Of a DNA stretch of 64,000 nt, positions 21,991 to 33,141 are shown one piece after another (position 1 is the stretch's first letter; every line of letters begins with the position of its first letter). The translations under genes and the position numbers were made by a program. Below the pieces are notes generated by a model. That model did no database searches, was not told the DNA's origin, and saw nothing but the letters and a program-made list of their open reading frames with translations. Location: the NCBI GenBank assembly GCA_030323885.1, contig CM059190.1, positions 86,056,762 through 86,120,761 on the forward strand, in the 5' to 3' direction. Origin of the DNA: Branchipolynoe longqiensis. Its lineage: Eukaryota; Annelida; Polychaeta; Phyllodocida; Polynoidae.

Positions 21991-22706
21991 GGCCCGTATG
22001 CATGGAGCGGTGTTAGCGGTGTGTGGTGTTAACCCCCTAACACCGGGTAGCTACCACCAGTTATCGGCAGCGTCGAGAACTATGTCACGCCGTATGCATG
22101 GGCACTTAAATGGTTCGTGTTAGCTAAACGTGAAGTTATTTATAGATTTGGGAAATCCCTCGATTTGACAATATGAATAACACTGCCAATGCGGCGGTGG
22201 CGTTAATATCGGTTCGAATTTAGGGTTAAATTGATCAAATTTCACTTATTGCGTATGTAATTCTGTTAAATATGACAGCATTGAATAGATTGAGACCCAC
22301 ACACGCACACTAACCGACACGGCAACAGTATGTATATCGACGTCGATGCGGCGGCGGCGATTTGTTTACTTTACATTCATCGATTCGACAATATTAATAT
22401 CACCGCCGATGCGGCGACAGCATTAATCTCGCTTCGATTTTAGGGTTAATTTAATAAAACTTCACTTATTGCGTATGTAATTCTGTTAAATATGATAGCA
22501 TTGAATAGATTTGGGCTCCATCCTGACACTAACCTAACACTAACACCGCTGTAAACCTGCTAGAGGGTAGGTTTACATTCTTAGACTTTAAACGTGTGGT
22601 GTTAGGCCTAACACTGCTCCATGCATAACAACTTTTCGGCGCTAAACCAGAAATCCCTCCCTAACTGCGGTTTGCCTCGCTAACACTGCTCCATGCATAC
22701 GGGCCC
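21991..22706. mobile_element. Foldback element, GGCCCGTATGCATG family, copy 2
   Basis: Left GGCCCGTATGCATGGAGCGG; right, inverted, GGCCCGTATGCATGGAGCAG. The interior has GGTTCGAATTTAGGGTTAAA, ATGTAATTCTGTTAAATATG and ATTTGTTTACTTTACATTCA, shared with copies 1 and 3. Each internal block occurs twice. A CAG may flank it (21,989-21,991 and 22,714-22,716) if the short CACGGGCC after the TIR is counted. Confidence 0.8.
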
Positions 22707-22737
22707 ACGGGCCCAGGGTACCATATGGCTATTATTT

Positions 22738-22925
22738 GTTTTGTTTGTTGGAGTTGTATGTCCTGGCAACATCTAAGGTCATATCAGGAAGGACTATTAA
22801 GTATTATTCGTAGTTTGATGGTGTCACAGGAAGGGGCAGGGTGAACTTACATCGACAAGTAAGTACCCGTCCTGATATGACCATAACTGTTGCTAGGCTG
22901 TAAAACCTTAATAAACAAACAAACC
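22738..22925. repeat. Two SINE tails in inverted orientation (second case)
   Basis: 22,742-22,797 is the tail on minus (GTCCTGGCAACATCTAAGG, GGTCATATCAGGA). 22,862-22,925 is the tail on plus (CCTGATATGACC, GTTGCTAGG, AATAAACAAACAAACC). Only ~65 bases lie between. Confidence 0.65.
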
Positions 22926-25900
22926 ATGAGAGATGGTGCTTAAATTCAAAGCTCGCCACTGGACTAATAAAGTAAGAGTAATACAATATAAAATATTATT
23001 ATAGTAGTCGTTCCTTAGTTCCATAAAACTGGTATATGTTGACATAATTATGGCATAATTAAATGGAGAGGATGGTGAGATAATTGCTGAAAATAGACAG
23101 AGGTTTCCACATGTGTCATGTGCAGTCTTGTTGAAGCTCGGACAATGTAGGAAATCATATATTGTTTCACGGTTCCTAAGTTTATATAAAGTTGCACTGC
23201 AATATTCGTAACCACTAATTGAGCATAGCTGTGGTGGTGAATCCGGTCGTATGTAAATAAATTCGGCTCATAGGCTTTATGCATATATACTATACAGGAT
23301 AGCCTGTGTTAATAAATTAGTAGATACATTATCAGAATTTCATCGTTCCATGAATCTGGGTGAAATGAATCAGTTTTTCTCATGCATAGTTAGTCTGAGA
23401 AAATATGCGAAAATTTAGAGATGACCTGAAAATAGCGGCATTCCGACCAGCATGTCAACTAAGCTAGACATGAATCTAATAGCCAGATGCCCTTGCAATA
23501 AAATGTATAAAGACAAAAATACATAATATTATAAGCCTTCGTGTCAGTTCAACTGTATATAATACGAAGCAGGCTGCAAGAAACCGAGCAGCTCATCTCA
23601 TGGTAGGGATAGAGCAAAAACTACAGCCGGAAAACTCTACCCACTGTCTTTGGTGCCTGGATACAACAACGGTAAGATAGACAGTAAAGCCATCTCGGAA
23701 CTTTTGTACAAATATCTAGGACCTGAATCACAAGGGTGTAAACGATAGTTAATTCCCTGTATGACAATTTTGACACTGATTTTGACAAGACTGATTAAAT
23801 AGGGCAGTGCTAGCTAACACAATAGCTAGCTGACATTACGAAATAGCGAAATGGTAGACAGGAAGTGTGAACACTTATTTGTCTCTCATTTTTGCTTGCG
23901 TGCAAGTAAATAAGCAACACAAGGAATACACAACATGAACGTTCCACCCCACTGATTTGCCCTAGAGAAATATGAGCTTTTCTCATGGGCTTGATAGGGA
24001 TGCACGCTTACCTCAGAGAGTACTTAATATTTATGGATACATAACATAAAAGGTCGTTATGGCCTAATAATAAGGATTACATACCAAATACCAACTCAAC
24101 CGCATTTCAGAGCTCTGACTTCATGCAAACGGTCAGTATTTTTTCCCTGAACTAATTTCAATAATGGTATTAACAGAACTTCACAAATCTAATGAAAATA
24201 TTTTATTTATAATTTTTGTAGTTATCAATCCCTATCATATGGCTATGCTGGATGAAAGATTCATCCCACCTACTGACCTAGGACCTAGTACTAGTAGGGG
24301 CAGGGCAGGGGCAGAGTATCTTGCAGTGAGTGTGTCTTATCTGTTTATGAATTATATTACGTAAATAACGATAGCAACTGTGCAGTGCATACATATACAT
24401 GGTCACGGTGCTGCAGTGATGTTACTTCAATGCCGCAGAGGCAACGAACAGACACTACTTACACTGCAGCACTTTTCAACGGTGAGTAAACCAATCAGGT
24501 CGCGTATCGGATGCGGCGAGCAGTGTGTCCCCACCCTTCACCGCAATGCAGTGTTGCAGCGAGTGCCGCTATTCACATCCGCATTAAAGTTTCTTGTGCA
24601 GTGATTTAGCCCCTTAGAACTACCAAGCTGCCTCCTCAATAACCCATTTAGAAACATATATATGCATGGGTAGTTATAAACCCACTCACTAACATGTTTG
24701 ATCTTCAAATAAACTTCCACATTCAACAAATCTGGCCCTTCATGTTTCGGGAGGAAACTCTCGTGTCCTACTTTCGTCGCTTGACCGGTATCGCCGGCTC
24801 CGAGGGTCGTCGGGGTATGCGCCAGTTTGAGGCGGTTTGACGGAGTGTCATGGGTCCGTGCGGGTTGCGATGTTGAGGAAACGCGTAGCTTACCTTGATG
24901 GAGTGACCGGGAGGGTGGGTGTGGATTCTGGATGTTCAAATTCACAGGTAGAATGGTCATCCACGTGCAGACACACCGCTCATTCCGCACATAACTCCTC
25001 GGGGGTATCAGTCAGTGACGTCACAGCGGAAGTAAACAACAGAGGTAGACAAGACATAGTATTACTAGTTTGGTGAAATATAGAGGTTGCGCTTACGTTA
25101 GTTATTTCAATATAGCGAATGGTAGACAGGAAGTGTGAACACTTATTTGTCTCAATAGACTACATCACGGTTCCAAGTAAGGATGCGCTGAAAACGGCGC
25201 GGGGAGCAAAGCAAAGGTGTAGGGCCATTGAGTTTGCTGATACGCGTACGGCAAGACTGCTATTTTTATTTAAAATTAATAGAAATACATAACAATTTGG
25301 CACAAACATGGACGGAAGGATGCAATATAACAATATAATAATATAATGAATATGTTTAAGACACAACTCTCCATAATTAAGCATTTTGAGCTAAGAAACA
25401 TACAATTTCAGTCACTTTACATTGATTAGCCAGAAGTCATTCTTGTTCTAAATATTAAAATGTCAAATGTGTCAACAAAAACTTGTTTCAAAGAAATATA
25501 TAACCAATTTCTATTTCTACATATGTCATTAACCATAGGATATAAATAAAAACATGAATAAAATAAGTAAAACTGACTACATTGTGCTTATTTACCGATT
25601 TGTTGGTTTATTTGCCACTGTTTTGAGCAGTTTCGCCTCAGAAGTTGTTGTTAAAGTGCTGTAAAGTCGCTATACATTAAGCAGTAGCAGTATGGCTTCA
25701 AAGGGTGTGGCTAAAGTGCTATATGTTAACACATTGGATGTGCTGTCAAAGAATTAGAAATGTTTGGGCAGTACCCACTAGGTGGTGGCACCATACTTTG
25801 GTGGCCGCCGACAGGGTAGGCCCAGTGGTGGTCGCAGTGTTCTTGGTATATGACAGGGGGCGCCATAGCTGGTGTCAAGTGTAATCCAAGATGGCTGCCC

Positions 25901-26090
25901 GTTAAGTGTTGACGTCACATGCACTCCCTCTATATATGGGCTGGTCAAATATCGGTGCCTTTCCCCTACTAGTGACTAGAGTCAGAGGTGAATCTTATAT
26001 TTATATGTAGCTATGCCAATCTTAAACCTATATAGCGATATAGCGAATGGTAGAAAGGAAGTGTGAACACTTATTTGTCTCTCTTTTTTT
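22926..26090. other. 3.2-kb repeat-poor interval with a thrice-repeated motif
   Basis: No exon that I can name. A ~45-base motif starting AGCGAATGGTAGACAGGAAG and containing the palindrome AAGTGTGAACACTT occurs at 23,843-23,888, 25,114-25,155 and 26,040-26,085 in the same orientation. It looks like the end of an unidentified repeat. The rest shows no TIR or LINE features. Confidence 0.5.
24538..25030 (-). other. Possible unidentified first exon and promoter
   Basis: A minus-strand frame of 150 codons (24,538-24,990) is open in CG-richer sequence. Just upstream lies AGTGACGTCAC (about 25,014-25,024), a perfect CRE-type palindrome common in animal promoters. No protein family is recognised, and codon use is not distinctive. 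The plus strand also has an ORF (24,837-25,076), so strand and reality are both uncertain. Confidence 0.2.
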
Positions 26091-26094
26091 TGTT

Positions 26095-26395
26095 GTACAT
26101 TAGTTGTCCCAAGCAGGGGAAATCCCAGTCACAAACGACTGGTCTTCCCCACTCCACTGCTGGTCGATAGAAAGCTCGAGCCTACACTTTTACCGACCCA
26201 AGAGATTTTTAACCTCCCACACCACATAGACATGGTATGAGGGCAACCGGCCTTTGACGACACTGTAAGTTATACACAGCGGTGGAAATCCAAATTGGCA
26301 GAGCTGGGGGCACGGGGAATCGAACCGCCGACCCTCAGATTAGGAGTCTGACCTAGAAAAAAGTCAGACACTCTAACCACTCCGCCACAGAGAAC
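26095..26395 (-). mobile_element. Second SINE family with tRNA-like head
   Basis: Read on minus, the head has GTGGCGGAGTGGTTAGAGTG (A-box-like) and GTCGGCGGTTCGATTCCCCG (B-box-like), with a long spacer containing TCTGACTTTTTTCTAGGTCA. The body differs completely from the main SINE family. The tail, on minus, ends near CAACTAATGTACAACAAAAA. Single copy in the window. Confidence 0.65.
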
Positions 26396-27270
26396 GCCAC
26401 CATATAGACATTTTCCCGATCAGAATTGTGAATGAGGGTCCACCCCATCCTATCAGACAGACAAAATATTAGCACTACAATTCCTTGGTCCATTGTGCAA
26501 TAATCTGGATACATTATTGTATCATATATACATAAGCCTACATTTGTTGGGTAACATACCAAAATATGAAAATTTGCATTAGCATATTCTCACTGTATAT
26601 ACGGGTACATGCCACTCTTTATAAGTTTCTTAGATATACCATGGTCATTTACACGAAGAAACGCGTTGCATGCATTTATACCTATCTGGGTGGGATTTGG
26701 GGGGGGGGGGGGATTGGGGTTAGAATAGCTTCCTTGAACGAATATATACAGATATCTGAACTGTATCTATTCGTGAACCTAAACTGATCGCTACATGTAG
26801 TCAGATAATGTGCAATTCGGTCATATATTATTATCTTCAATAACTTTTGATTGTCTCATTTGAAGTTTTTCTTGTTTTTATTCTGTTTGTGCATGTTTTC
26901 TCTTAAAGTGTCTATCAATGCTAATATATTTAAGAGTAGACATAGCTCAAAGTGTATTTTCTAAAACACACAAGAACATTCCATTTGTGTTCTATTTTAT
27001 TTTTGTATTAACTCCCATGAACATGGATATGCTGAGCCCACATGGTGAATCTCAATCCAAGCCTATCATGACCGTATTGTATATATTCTTATTTTTCTGT
27101 CCTTATTCTGTGGGTGACTCTATATCAATGGGCAACATTAAGGGAGCAATGTTTTTAGAATATATTCAGTATTATCACAAAGTATAGTCAAGTTGAGACT
27201 TTTTTTCTCTCTTATTCTACCATGGAAAATTTCAGCTGTGAGTCATGGTCTTCCTCATTCTACTGCTCCT
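26396..27270. other. AT-rich interval, nothing recognised
   Basis: It contains a G-run at 26,700-26,713. Short open frames have no domain features. No repeat family could be assigned. Confidence 0.4.
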
Positions 27271-27272
27271 TA

Positions 27273-27388
27273 CCTAATAATAGTAATCCCAAACTAGGTA
27301 GCGACAAGTATCAACGACTAGGGTTCGAAACCTACGACCTACCAAAACGGGAGCTGAGTGCTCAGCTCATTCGGCCATCCCATTGAAA
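27273..27388 (-). mobile_element. SINE head fragment
   Basis: GGTAGCGACAAGTATCAACG to CTCATTCGGCCATCCCATTG, minus orientation. The tail and centre are absent. Confidence 0.7.
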
Positions 27389-27594
27389 CCATCCATGTAC
27401 ACCTTCTCTGGAATGAGGCTTGACTACCATGTTGTTCGGCTTATAATACTTAATCTTAACCTCTTTTGTTTATATATTTAGCTATAATAACATGTTAAAA
27501 GATATGACCTGTCATAATTATAGTTGATTCTCTAGGTTACTAGATCCTTGAGCAGTCAAAGTTCTATTTTCGATAAAACTACTCATAATACTGT

Positions 27595-28571
27595 ATAGAT
27601 AAAGGATTCACCCCATACATCCAGTTCAGGGGTGAAAACTAAAGCCGTGTTCACACGGGGAAAATATAAAGCGATTTAGACAAGGCGGATAATATGAACG
27701 GAACTAGTGTCGCGTTCACACGGGCAGTACTTGGGCCGGAAATCGATATCTGCGCATGAGCAAGTCCAGACTAACCAGCGCCATTTTGGGTTCGTCGACG
27801 TCGGCACGGGAGAGTGTGGGTTCGACCTAGATATGTATTGACTGAATCGTATTGGTTTGGAACGGTCAAAACTTCTGCTGGGCAGTGAAACCCTAAAAAT
27901 AAATGATGAAAAAAATATATGTACACCTCTAGCAGGTTCATAAAGCAAATTTACCGGAAAGTCAACAAACTCAGGTCTCGACTGTCACGTCCTTAATCCG
28001 CCTCAAGTAAGTCGTTTGCGTTCACACGGGCGATATAAGTCGAATCATAAAATTCGGTTCATATAAACCACCTACAGAGGTGGTTTATATCAAGCGAATC
28101 ATATGAATCAATTCAGCCCTAATCTGCCTTGACTTCGCGTTCACACGGCAAATGTGAGGCGAACTAGGCAAGGCAATTTATATGAGGCGGTTTAAATCGC
28201 CCGTGTGAACACGGCTTAAGATATTAGAAAAACGGGCGAAATGAATTGAGCTGGTAAATTCTGAATTTAAGAAGCAAAATAGATTCTTCACATAAATCTT
28301 CATATCTACCTGCTACTTTTGATTTGAAATATATAATAAAGCATGTAGCTTAAGGAATTATAAAAATAAAGCCGATAGCATTTTATTGCCACCATCTTGT
28401 CTTTTTGCATTCTCTCCCATTTCACCAACTCTGTGCCGATATGGGTAGCCATTTGATACTGGAGCCAGAGTTTCTACTTCCTGTTCCATACTAAAGCAGT
28501 TTTCGCTGGCTTTTACATAGGGTGTGTGTTCACCCCTGTACTGAAAGTATGGGGTGAATCTTTTATCTAAA
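27595..28571. mobile_element. TIR element R2, copy 2, carrying a MITE
   Basis: Left AGATAAAGGATTCACCCCAT; right, inverted, AGATAAAAGATTCACCCCAT. Outside 27,640-28,219 the interior matches 10,489-10,869 (GAATTTAAGAAG, TACTTTTGATTTGAAA). The copy was therefore intact before the MITE entered. Confidence 0.75.
27643..28216. mobile_element. Harbinger-type MITE, AGCCGTGTTCACACGG family
   Basis: Perfect 16-bp TIRs AGCCGTGTTCACACGG, then AAAGCGATTTAGAC-like inner sequence repeated in inverse orientation. Flanked by TAA at 27,640-27,642 and 28,217-28,219. The interior repeats GTTCACACGGGCGAT and GGTTTATATCAAGCGAAT motifs several times in both orientations. Confidence 0.8.
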
Positions 28572-28611
28572 TACTGTACTGCTGCACGAGTTGAATGATA
28601 CAAACCTCCCG

Positions 28612-29215
28612 AGAAGGGTCCACAGTGGGGAAAGGAGGAAAAACGGGTGACCACTGTCCCATATTGAGCATACCCTTGCAGGAATAGTTTCCCATTCTTT
28701 AAGTCCTGATATTGTGTGATTTAAACAGAAGTCGATGTAGAAAAATTAAAAATATACTTCAAGCACTTTAATCTGTGCAAAAGATACATATATATGTGTA
28801 ACTATGTCTGAACAAGAAACTACTAAAAAAATATTGGGATCTTTCCATAATTTGAGCCAATCAGAGCTGTTCTTTTCGATTGCAAATGGCCACCCCTCAT
28901 GGGGGCCACCATTTGCAATAAAAGAGAACAGCTCTGATTGGCTGACACCGAGAGCTGGTCTCAGACAATCAGAGCTGTTCTTTTCGATTGCAAATGGCGG
29001 CCCCCATGGAGGCGGCAATTTGCAATAAAAAAGAGAGCAGGGTCCACAGTGAGGAAAGGAGGAAAAAGGGGTGACCACTGTCCCATATTGAGCATACCCT
29101 TGCAGGAATAGTTTCCCATTCTTTAAGTACTGATATTGTGTGATTTAAACAGAAGTTTATGTAGATAAATTAAAAATATACTTCAATCATTTTAATCTGT
29201 GCAAATGGTACATAT
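28612..29215. repeat. R1 repeat copies around palindromic foldbacks
   Basis: 28,612-28,815 and 29,036-29,215 are two direct copies of R1 (ACCACTGTCCCATATTGAGC, GATATTGTGTGATTTAAACA). Between them, 28,857-28,944 is a foldback with arms GCCAATCAGAGCTGTTC and its inverse GAACAGCTCTGATTGGC around CCCCTCATGGGGGC. 28,970-29,035 is a second, partly truncated copy of the foldback. Confidence 0.7.
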
Positions 29216-30029
29216 GGGTGGCTCTCCTGAAAACTGACCAGAAGTGTCACATGGAGAGTTAAAATCTAATATTTGAATTTTTTACATTTTTGGGTTGCGA
29301 ATGAAAGCTGGAAATCTCCACTTTACATCTATGTAAAATATAAATTAATGAGATAAAACATAAAGGTGTAGTCCATGATTAAGCTATGTCTTATGGCAGT
29401 AGGCTATAACATGTGTGTCACAGGTGTAACACATGTTTAGGACACCACACAGTCTGCTTAATAAAAATCTAATCAGAATTAAATAATATCATACTTAGAA
29501 ACATATTAATCATAGCATAATATACAGAAATATGTAGTGCTTATATTGATTAAAAAATAAGTAATTCCCAGCCATGCTTTATTCACTGAATAATTAGTGT
29601 ACAATATTTGTGTGGCATCCAGACACCACTGGTTACACATGTGATGGAAATTTGTAATGTTATTTCTGAAGACATCAAATTTTTGTTGTTGTTAATTTAA
29701 GCTTGCATACACGTTAATAAATACTTCCTTTTTGATTTGGGAACTGTTTTGTTTGATATATCAATGCAATAAAAGATGTTAATAAGGATTCAACCACGTC
29801 CCATATGTCATGTTACAAATGGCTGACTGTAAAATGGGGTTTTTTGGTACAAAAACACTTCATAACTAAAAGGACCAAAGTTGCATACAGTTTATTTGAT
29901 TTCCCTTATTTCTTTCATAAAATCTGAACATGAATATGAAAAGTATAAGGGAAAAAAAATAAGTAGGAAGGTTTTTATTGATGTTTTAAAATCCCATCCC
30001 ATGCTGGCCAGTTTTCAGGAGAGTGACCC
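29216..30029. mobile_element. 814-bp TIR element, AT-rich, non-coding
   Basis: Left GGGTGGCTCTCCTGAAAACT; right, inverted, GGGTCACTCTCCTGAAAACT. It is inserted inside an R1 repeat at TACATAT/ATATGTG. The uninterrupted R1 copy at 28,783-28,800 reads TACATATATATGTG, so the site is restored with nothing left over. No transposase. The superfamily is unknown because the target duplication cannot be read in the AT repeat. Confidence 0.75.
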
Positions 30030-30459
30030 ATATGTGTGACTATGTCTGAACAAGAAACTTCTAAAAAAAAAAATGGACGTATTCGACTGGGACCTTTCCA
30101 TAATTTGAGCCAATCAGAGCTGTTCTTTTTTATTGCAAATGCTGCCCCTTATGGGGGCCGCCATTTGCAATAAAAAAGAACAGCTTTGATTGGCTGACAC
30201 TGAGGTCTCACAAAAACGAGAAGAGGAAAGTCCATATCCGGCAAGTTCAAACAGGCTCAGACGAGTTCAAACGTGGCTGGTTGTCACTCTCCTTTCAGCG
30301 CTGAATATGCTTATGAAAAAAGAAGAGCTCTGATTGGCTGACACTGAGTTCTCGCGAGAATGAGAAGAGGAAAATCCATTTCCTGCAAGTTCAAACAGGC
30401 TCAGACAAGTTCAAACGTGGCTGTCCCTCTCCCTTCAGCGCTGAATATGCTTATGAACA
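30030..30459. repeat. Foldback-rich R1 junction
   Basis: It continues the interrupted R1 (GTCTGAACAAGAAAC). A foldback at 30,106-30,200 follows (AGCCAATCAGAGCTGTTC to AACAGCTTTGATTGGC around ATTGCAAATGC). Then two direct copies of GTTCAAACAGGCTCAGAC-type sequence occur at 30,246 and 30,390. Confidence 0.6.
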
Positions 30460-30906
30460 TAAGCATATTCAGCGCTATACGGAGCGACCTAACTAGCCAC
30501 GGTGCGACCCAACCAGCCACGGTTGAACTTGTTTCAGCCCGTTTAAACTTGTTTCCAGTACAAAGGCTAGGGGACCAGGTTGGAAACTGAGCGATAATAG
30601 CTGAAAACTTCTATGCCTCTGCCTGAGCAAATGAATGACAGGGGACCAGGCTAGACCTCCACAGAGCTAGCAGTCTAGTCAAATATTATTTGACTAGTTT
30701 ATTGTTCAGACATTATCACATATTTATTTATCTTTTGCATAGATTAAAGTGCTTGAAGTATATTTTTAATTTATCTACATCAACTTCTCTTTAAATCACA
30801 CAATATCAGGACTTAAAGAATGGGAAACTATTCCTGCAAGGGTATGCTCAATATGACCCAGTGGTCAGCCGTTTTTCCTCCTTTTGTCGCTGTGGACCCT
30901 TCTCGA
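30460..30906. repeat. R1 repeat, inverted copy
   Basis: The reverse complement of 7,425-7,880: AGCATATTCAGCGCTATACG at the left, GTCGCTGTGGACCCTTCTCG at the right. Also inverted relative to the R1 pieces at 28.6-29.2 kb. Confidence 0.75.
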
Positions 30907-31413
30907 GGTCACAGTAAAATGGTGACCGTCACGGTGGACACGTGCGAGTTGGTTTAGGAGTTTTTTTTTGACTAAATACACCATAAATCGACGGAATCTT
31001 ATGGAATTATTTTACAGGATTGTTTGTTAATATGTTTTGTTTATTTTGTTAAAGTTTTGTAATTGATAAATATATCAGTTAAATGTGTTAGCGTGATCAT
31101 TAGTTAGAGTGCTTGAACCTAGTATTAGCCAACAGTACACAAACGCTAAGTTACATTCAATCCCTCCTTGTTTCAAGTTGCACAGCCACATAAAAACATT
31201 TATTCATGAATACTCAGCCTGGTTTGATGGAGCATATAAATTCTCCACGTCAATGGGGTACCATTTTGCTTATCAACACCATTCCATCTCCATTGTCTTT
31301 GATGTGATCTATTTTGTTGAATTGTTTCTCTGTTCAGTGGACGCATGCTCTCATTCCCAATTTTAACTGTCAGAAGCTGACACGGTCCTTTCATTAAGTA
31401 TTAATAAATAAAA

Positions 31414-33141
31414 GTGACGATACTGAATTCGCCAACAAAACGTAACAAGAAAAAACCTGGTTTGCCTCAAAAGAAGACATCTACAGAAATGAATGGCGCA
31501 GGAGCATATGAGGTGTCGGCTCTGTCGGACGATGACCTCAGAGCTCAGTTGAAGGACCATGGAATCAACCCTGGACCCGTCTTAGAGTCGACACGCCGGG
31601 TCTACGAGAAGAAGCTGTGGCGCATACTGGAGGAACGTGTGCACAGCGAGTCGGTGCAGGTCGATTCACCAACACCTATACCCGAACCAGAACCACTGCC
31701 GCGCGCCGTGCCACCAGCACCACCGATAAAGCCGGTGTTCAGTGACCAAGATGATACCACTCTCCCCACCACTCCTAAGACGGATGACACCTACTCCAGC
31801 TGTGCCACTCCACCAACCATTGGACCCAGCGGCCTAGATGCGCCACCTTCTGCCAAGCCCATTCCGCGAGGCCCTCCCACACCACCTCGGAACATCGTCA
31901 ATCACACTCCACACCCAGTTGCCATCACCTCTTCGTCCAGCCTCCCCACCACCACAATCACCTCCTTTTCCACGCACAAGAACAACAACACCATCGCCAA
32001 CAGGTCAGTCTCCCCACCCCGTGTGCCCACGCTCACCAAAACCGACAAGGACCCCAAGTCCAGCGACGATGAGTCCGTTGACACACGCCCAGTAGCCGCA
32101 GCCCAACCAACCCCCCACTCCAAATACCCCACCAAGGCGGACTCTTGGTCCAAGGTAGTTCGAAAGAACAAACGCAAGACGCCCACAACCACTACACCTC
32201 CACAAACCGAGTACCACGGTGATAGCCGCCGCCCCAAGAGGTTCCTCGCCCTCTTCCTCTTCAATGGCAAGTTAGAAGACACGCTGAAGGAACTCGACAA
32301 GTTCGATCGCACCCAAGGCACTACCCCTCTCTCCCTGGATAAATACCCTGACCACCTCGTCATTGGTGCCAAGACACAGGTTTCCCTCGACGGACTCCTA
32401 GCCTCAACAACTTTTACGGAGATGCGTGGATCAGCCAAGACGCACCACTATGTTATCTCTGGCCTCCACCCACACATAAACCCCGCCGACCTGATCGGAC
32501 GACATTCCATTGTCAGCGCCTCCCGGATAAAGAAGGGAGACATTGCCACTTACTGTGCCAATGTCTTCACTGACCATCCAATAGACACCACTTGCCGGCT
32601 TGACTGTGGAGCCTACGGTCTCCTACGAATCGCCATTCCTCACCTCAGACCAACCTTTTGCACCACCTGCCAACAATACGGCCATTACAGGCATGAATGC
32701 AAAGCCACTGCCGCTGTCTGCGCACGCTGTGCCGCTCCGGGGCACATTGCCGCTAACTGTGAGGCACCCGTCAGGTGCTCTGCCTGCAAAGGTAATCACA
32801 AAGCCAAGAGTACACACTGCCCAGTGCGCATCCAGCTGTGGAAGCGGCTAAACCCACCCCTACTTCCCGCTCCTGCCTGCCCCACTCCCCCCACCCAACC
32901 TGAGGCCCCCCCCACTGCTGCCCTGCCTGTCCAACCTGATGCCCTCCCTTCCACTGCCCCTCCTTCTCCCTCTGCTTCCTCCTACCCACCCCTCACGACC
33001 ACCAACGCATTGTCCCTCCACCCCAGCCCTGCCCCTCTGCCCCCCTCACTCCTCTCCCTCAACCTCACCGCCCCCAAACCCAAGATCTGCCACCCTACTC
33101 CTCCCACCCACAGACCAGATCCATCTCCACTCAAACTGTAG
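31414..33141 (+). CDS. LINE ORF1: LEM-like domain plus gag with three zinc knuckles
   Basis: An intact 575-codon frame. Residues about 33-75 read as a LEM domain: LSDDDLRAQLKDHGINPGP followed by STRRVYEKKLWRIL, matching the helix-turn-helix and the GP..STR..YEKKL signature of emerin/LAP2-type proteins. Residues 80-260 are Pro/Ser/Thr-rich and basic. About 265-410 is a gag-like region (FLALFLFNGKLEDTLKELDK). Three knuckles follow: C416/C419/H424/C429, C436/C439/H444/C449 and C455/C458/H462/C469. The tail is proline-rich. The zinc-knuckle part should bind element RNA. LEM domains bind BAF at the nuclear envelope; that function here is inferred. Start: first ATG of the frame, with a second at codon 26. 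Confidence 0.85.
   Translation: MTILNSPTKRNKKKPGLPQKKTSTEMNGAGAYEVSALSDDDLRAQLKDHGINPGPVLESTRRVYEKKLWRILEERVHSESVQVDSPTPIPEPEPLPRAVPPAPPIKPVFSDQDDTTLPTTPKTDDTYSSCATPPTIGPSGLDAPPSAKPIPRGPPTPPRNIVNHTPHPVAITSSSSLPTTTITSFSTHKNNNTIANRSVSPPRVPTLTKTDKDPKSSDDESVDTRPVAAAQPTPHSKYPTKADSWSKVVRKNKRKTPTTTTPPQTEYHGDSRRPKRFLALFLFNGKLEDTLKELDKFDRTQGTTPLSLDKYPDHLVIGAKTQVSLDGLLASTTFTEMRGSAKTHHYVISGLHPHINPADLIGRHSIVSASRIKKGDIATYCANVFTDHPIDTTCRLDCGAYGLLRIAIPHLRPTFCTTCQQYGHYRHECKATAAVCARCAAPGHIAANCEAPVRCSACKGNHKAKSTHCPVRIQLWKRLNPPLLPAPACPTPPTQPEAPPTAALPVQPDALPSTAPPSPSASSYPPLTTTNALSLHPSPAPLPPSLLSLNLTAPKPKICHPTPPTHRPDPSPLKL

Noticed and set aside
31414..33141. Host LEM-domain gene or pseudogene in place of LINE ORF1
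   Set aside because: The same frame carries three zinc knuckles and is followed at once by endonuclease, RT and RNase H of a LINE. A host gene would not explain this.
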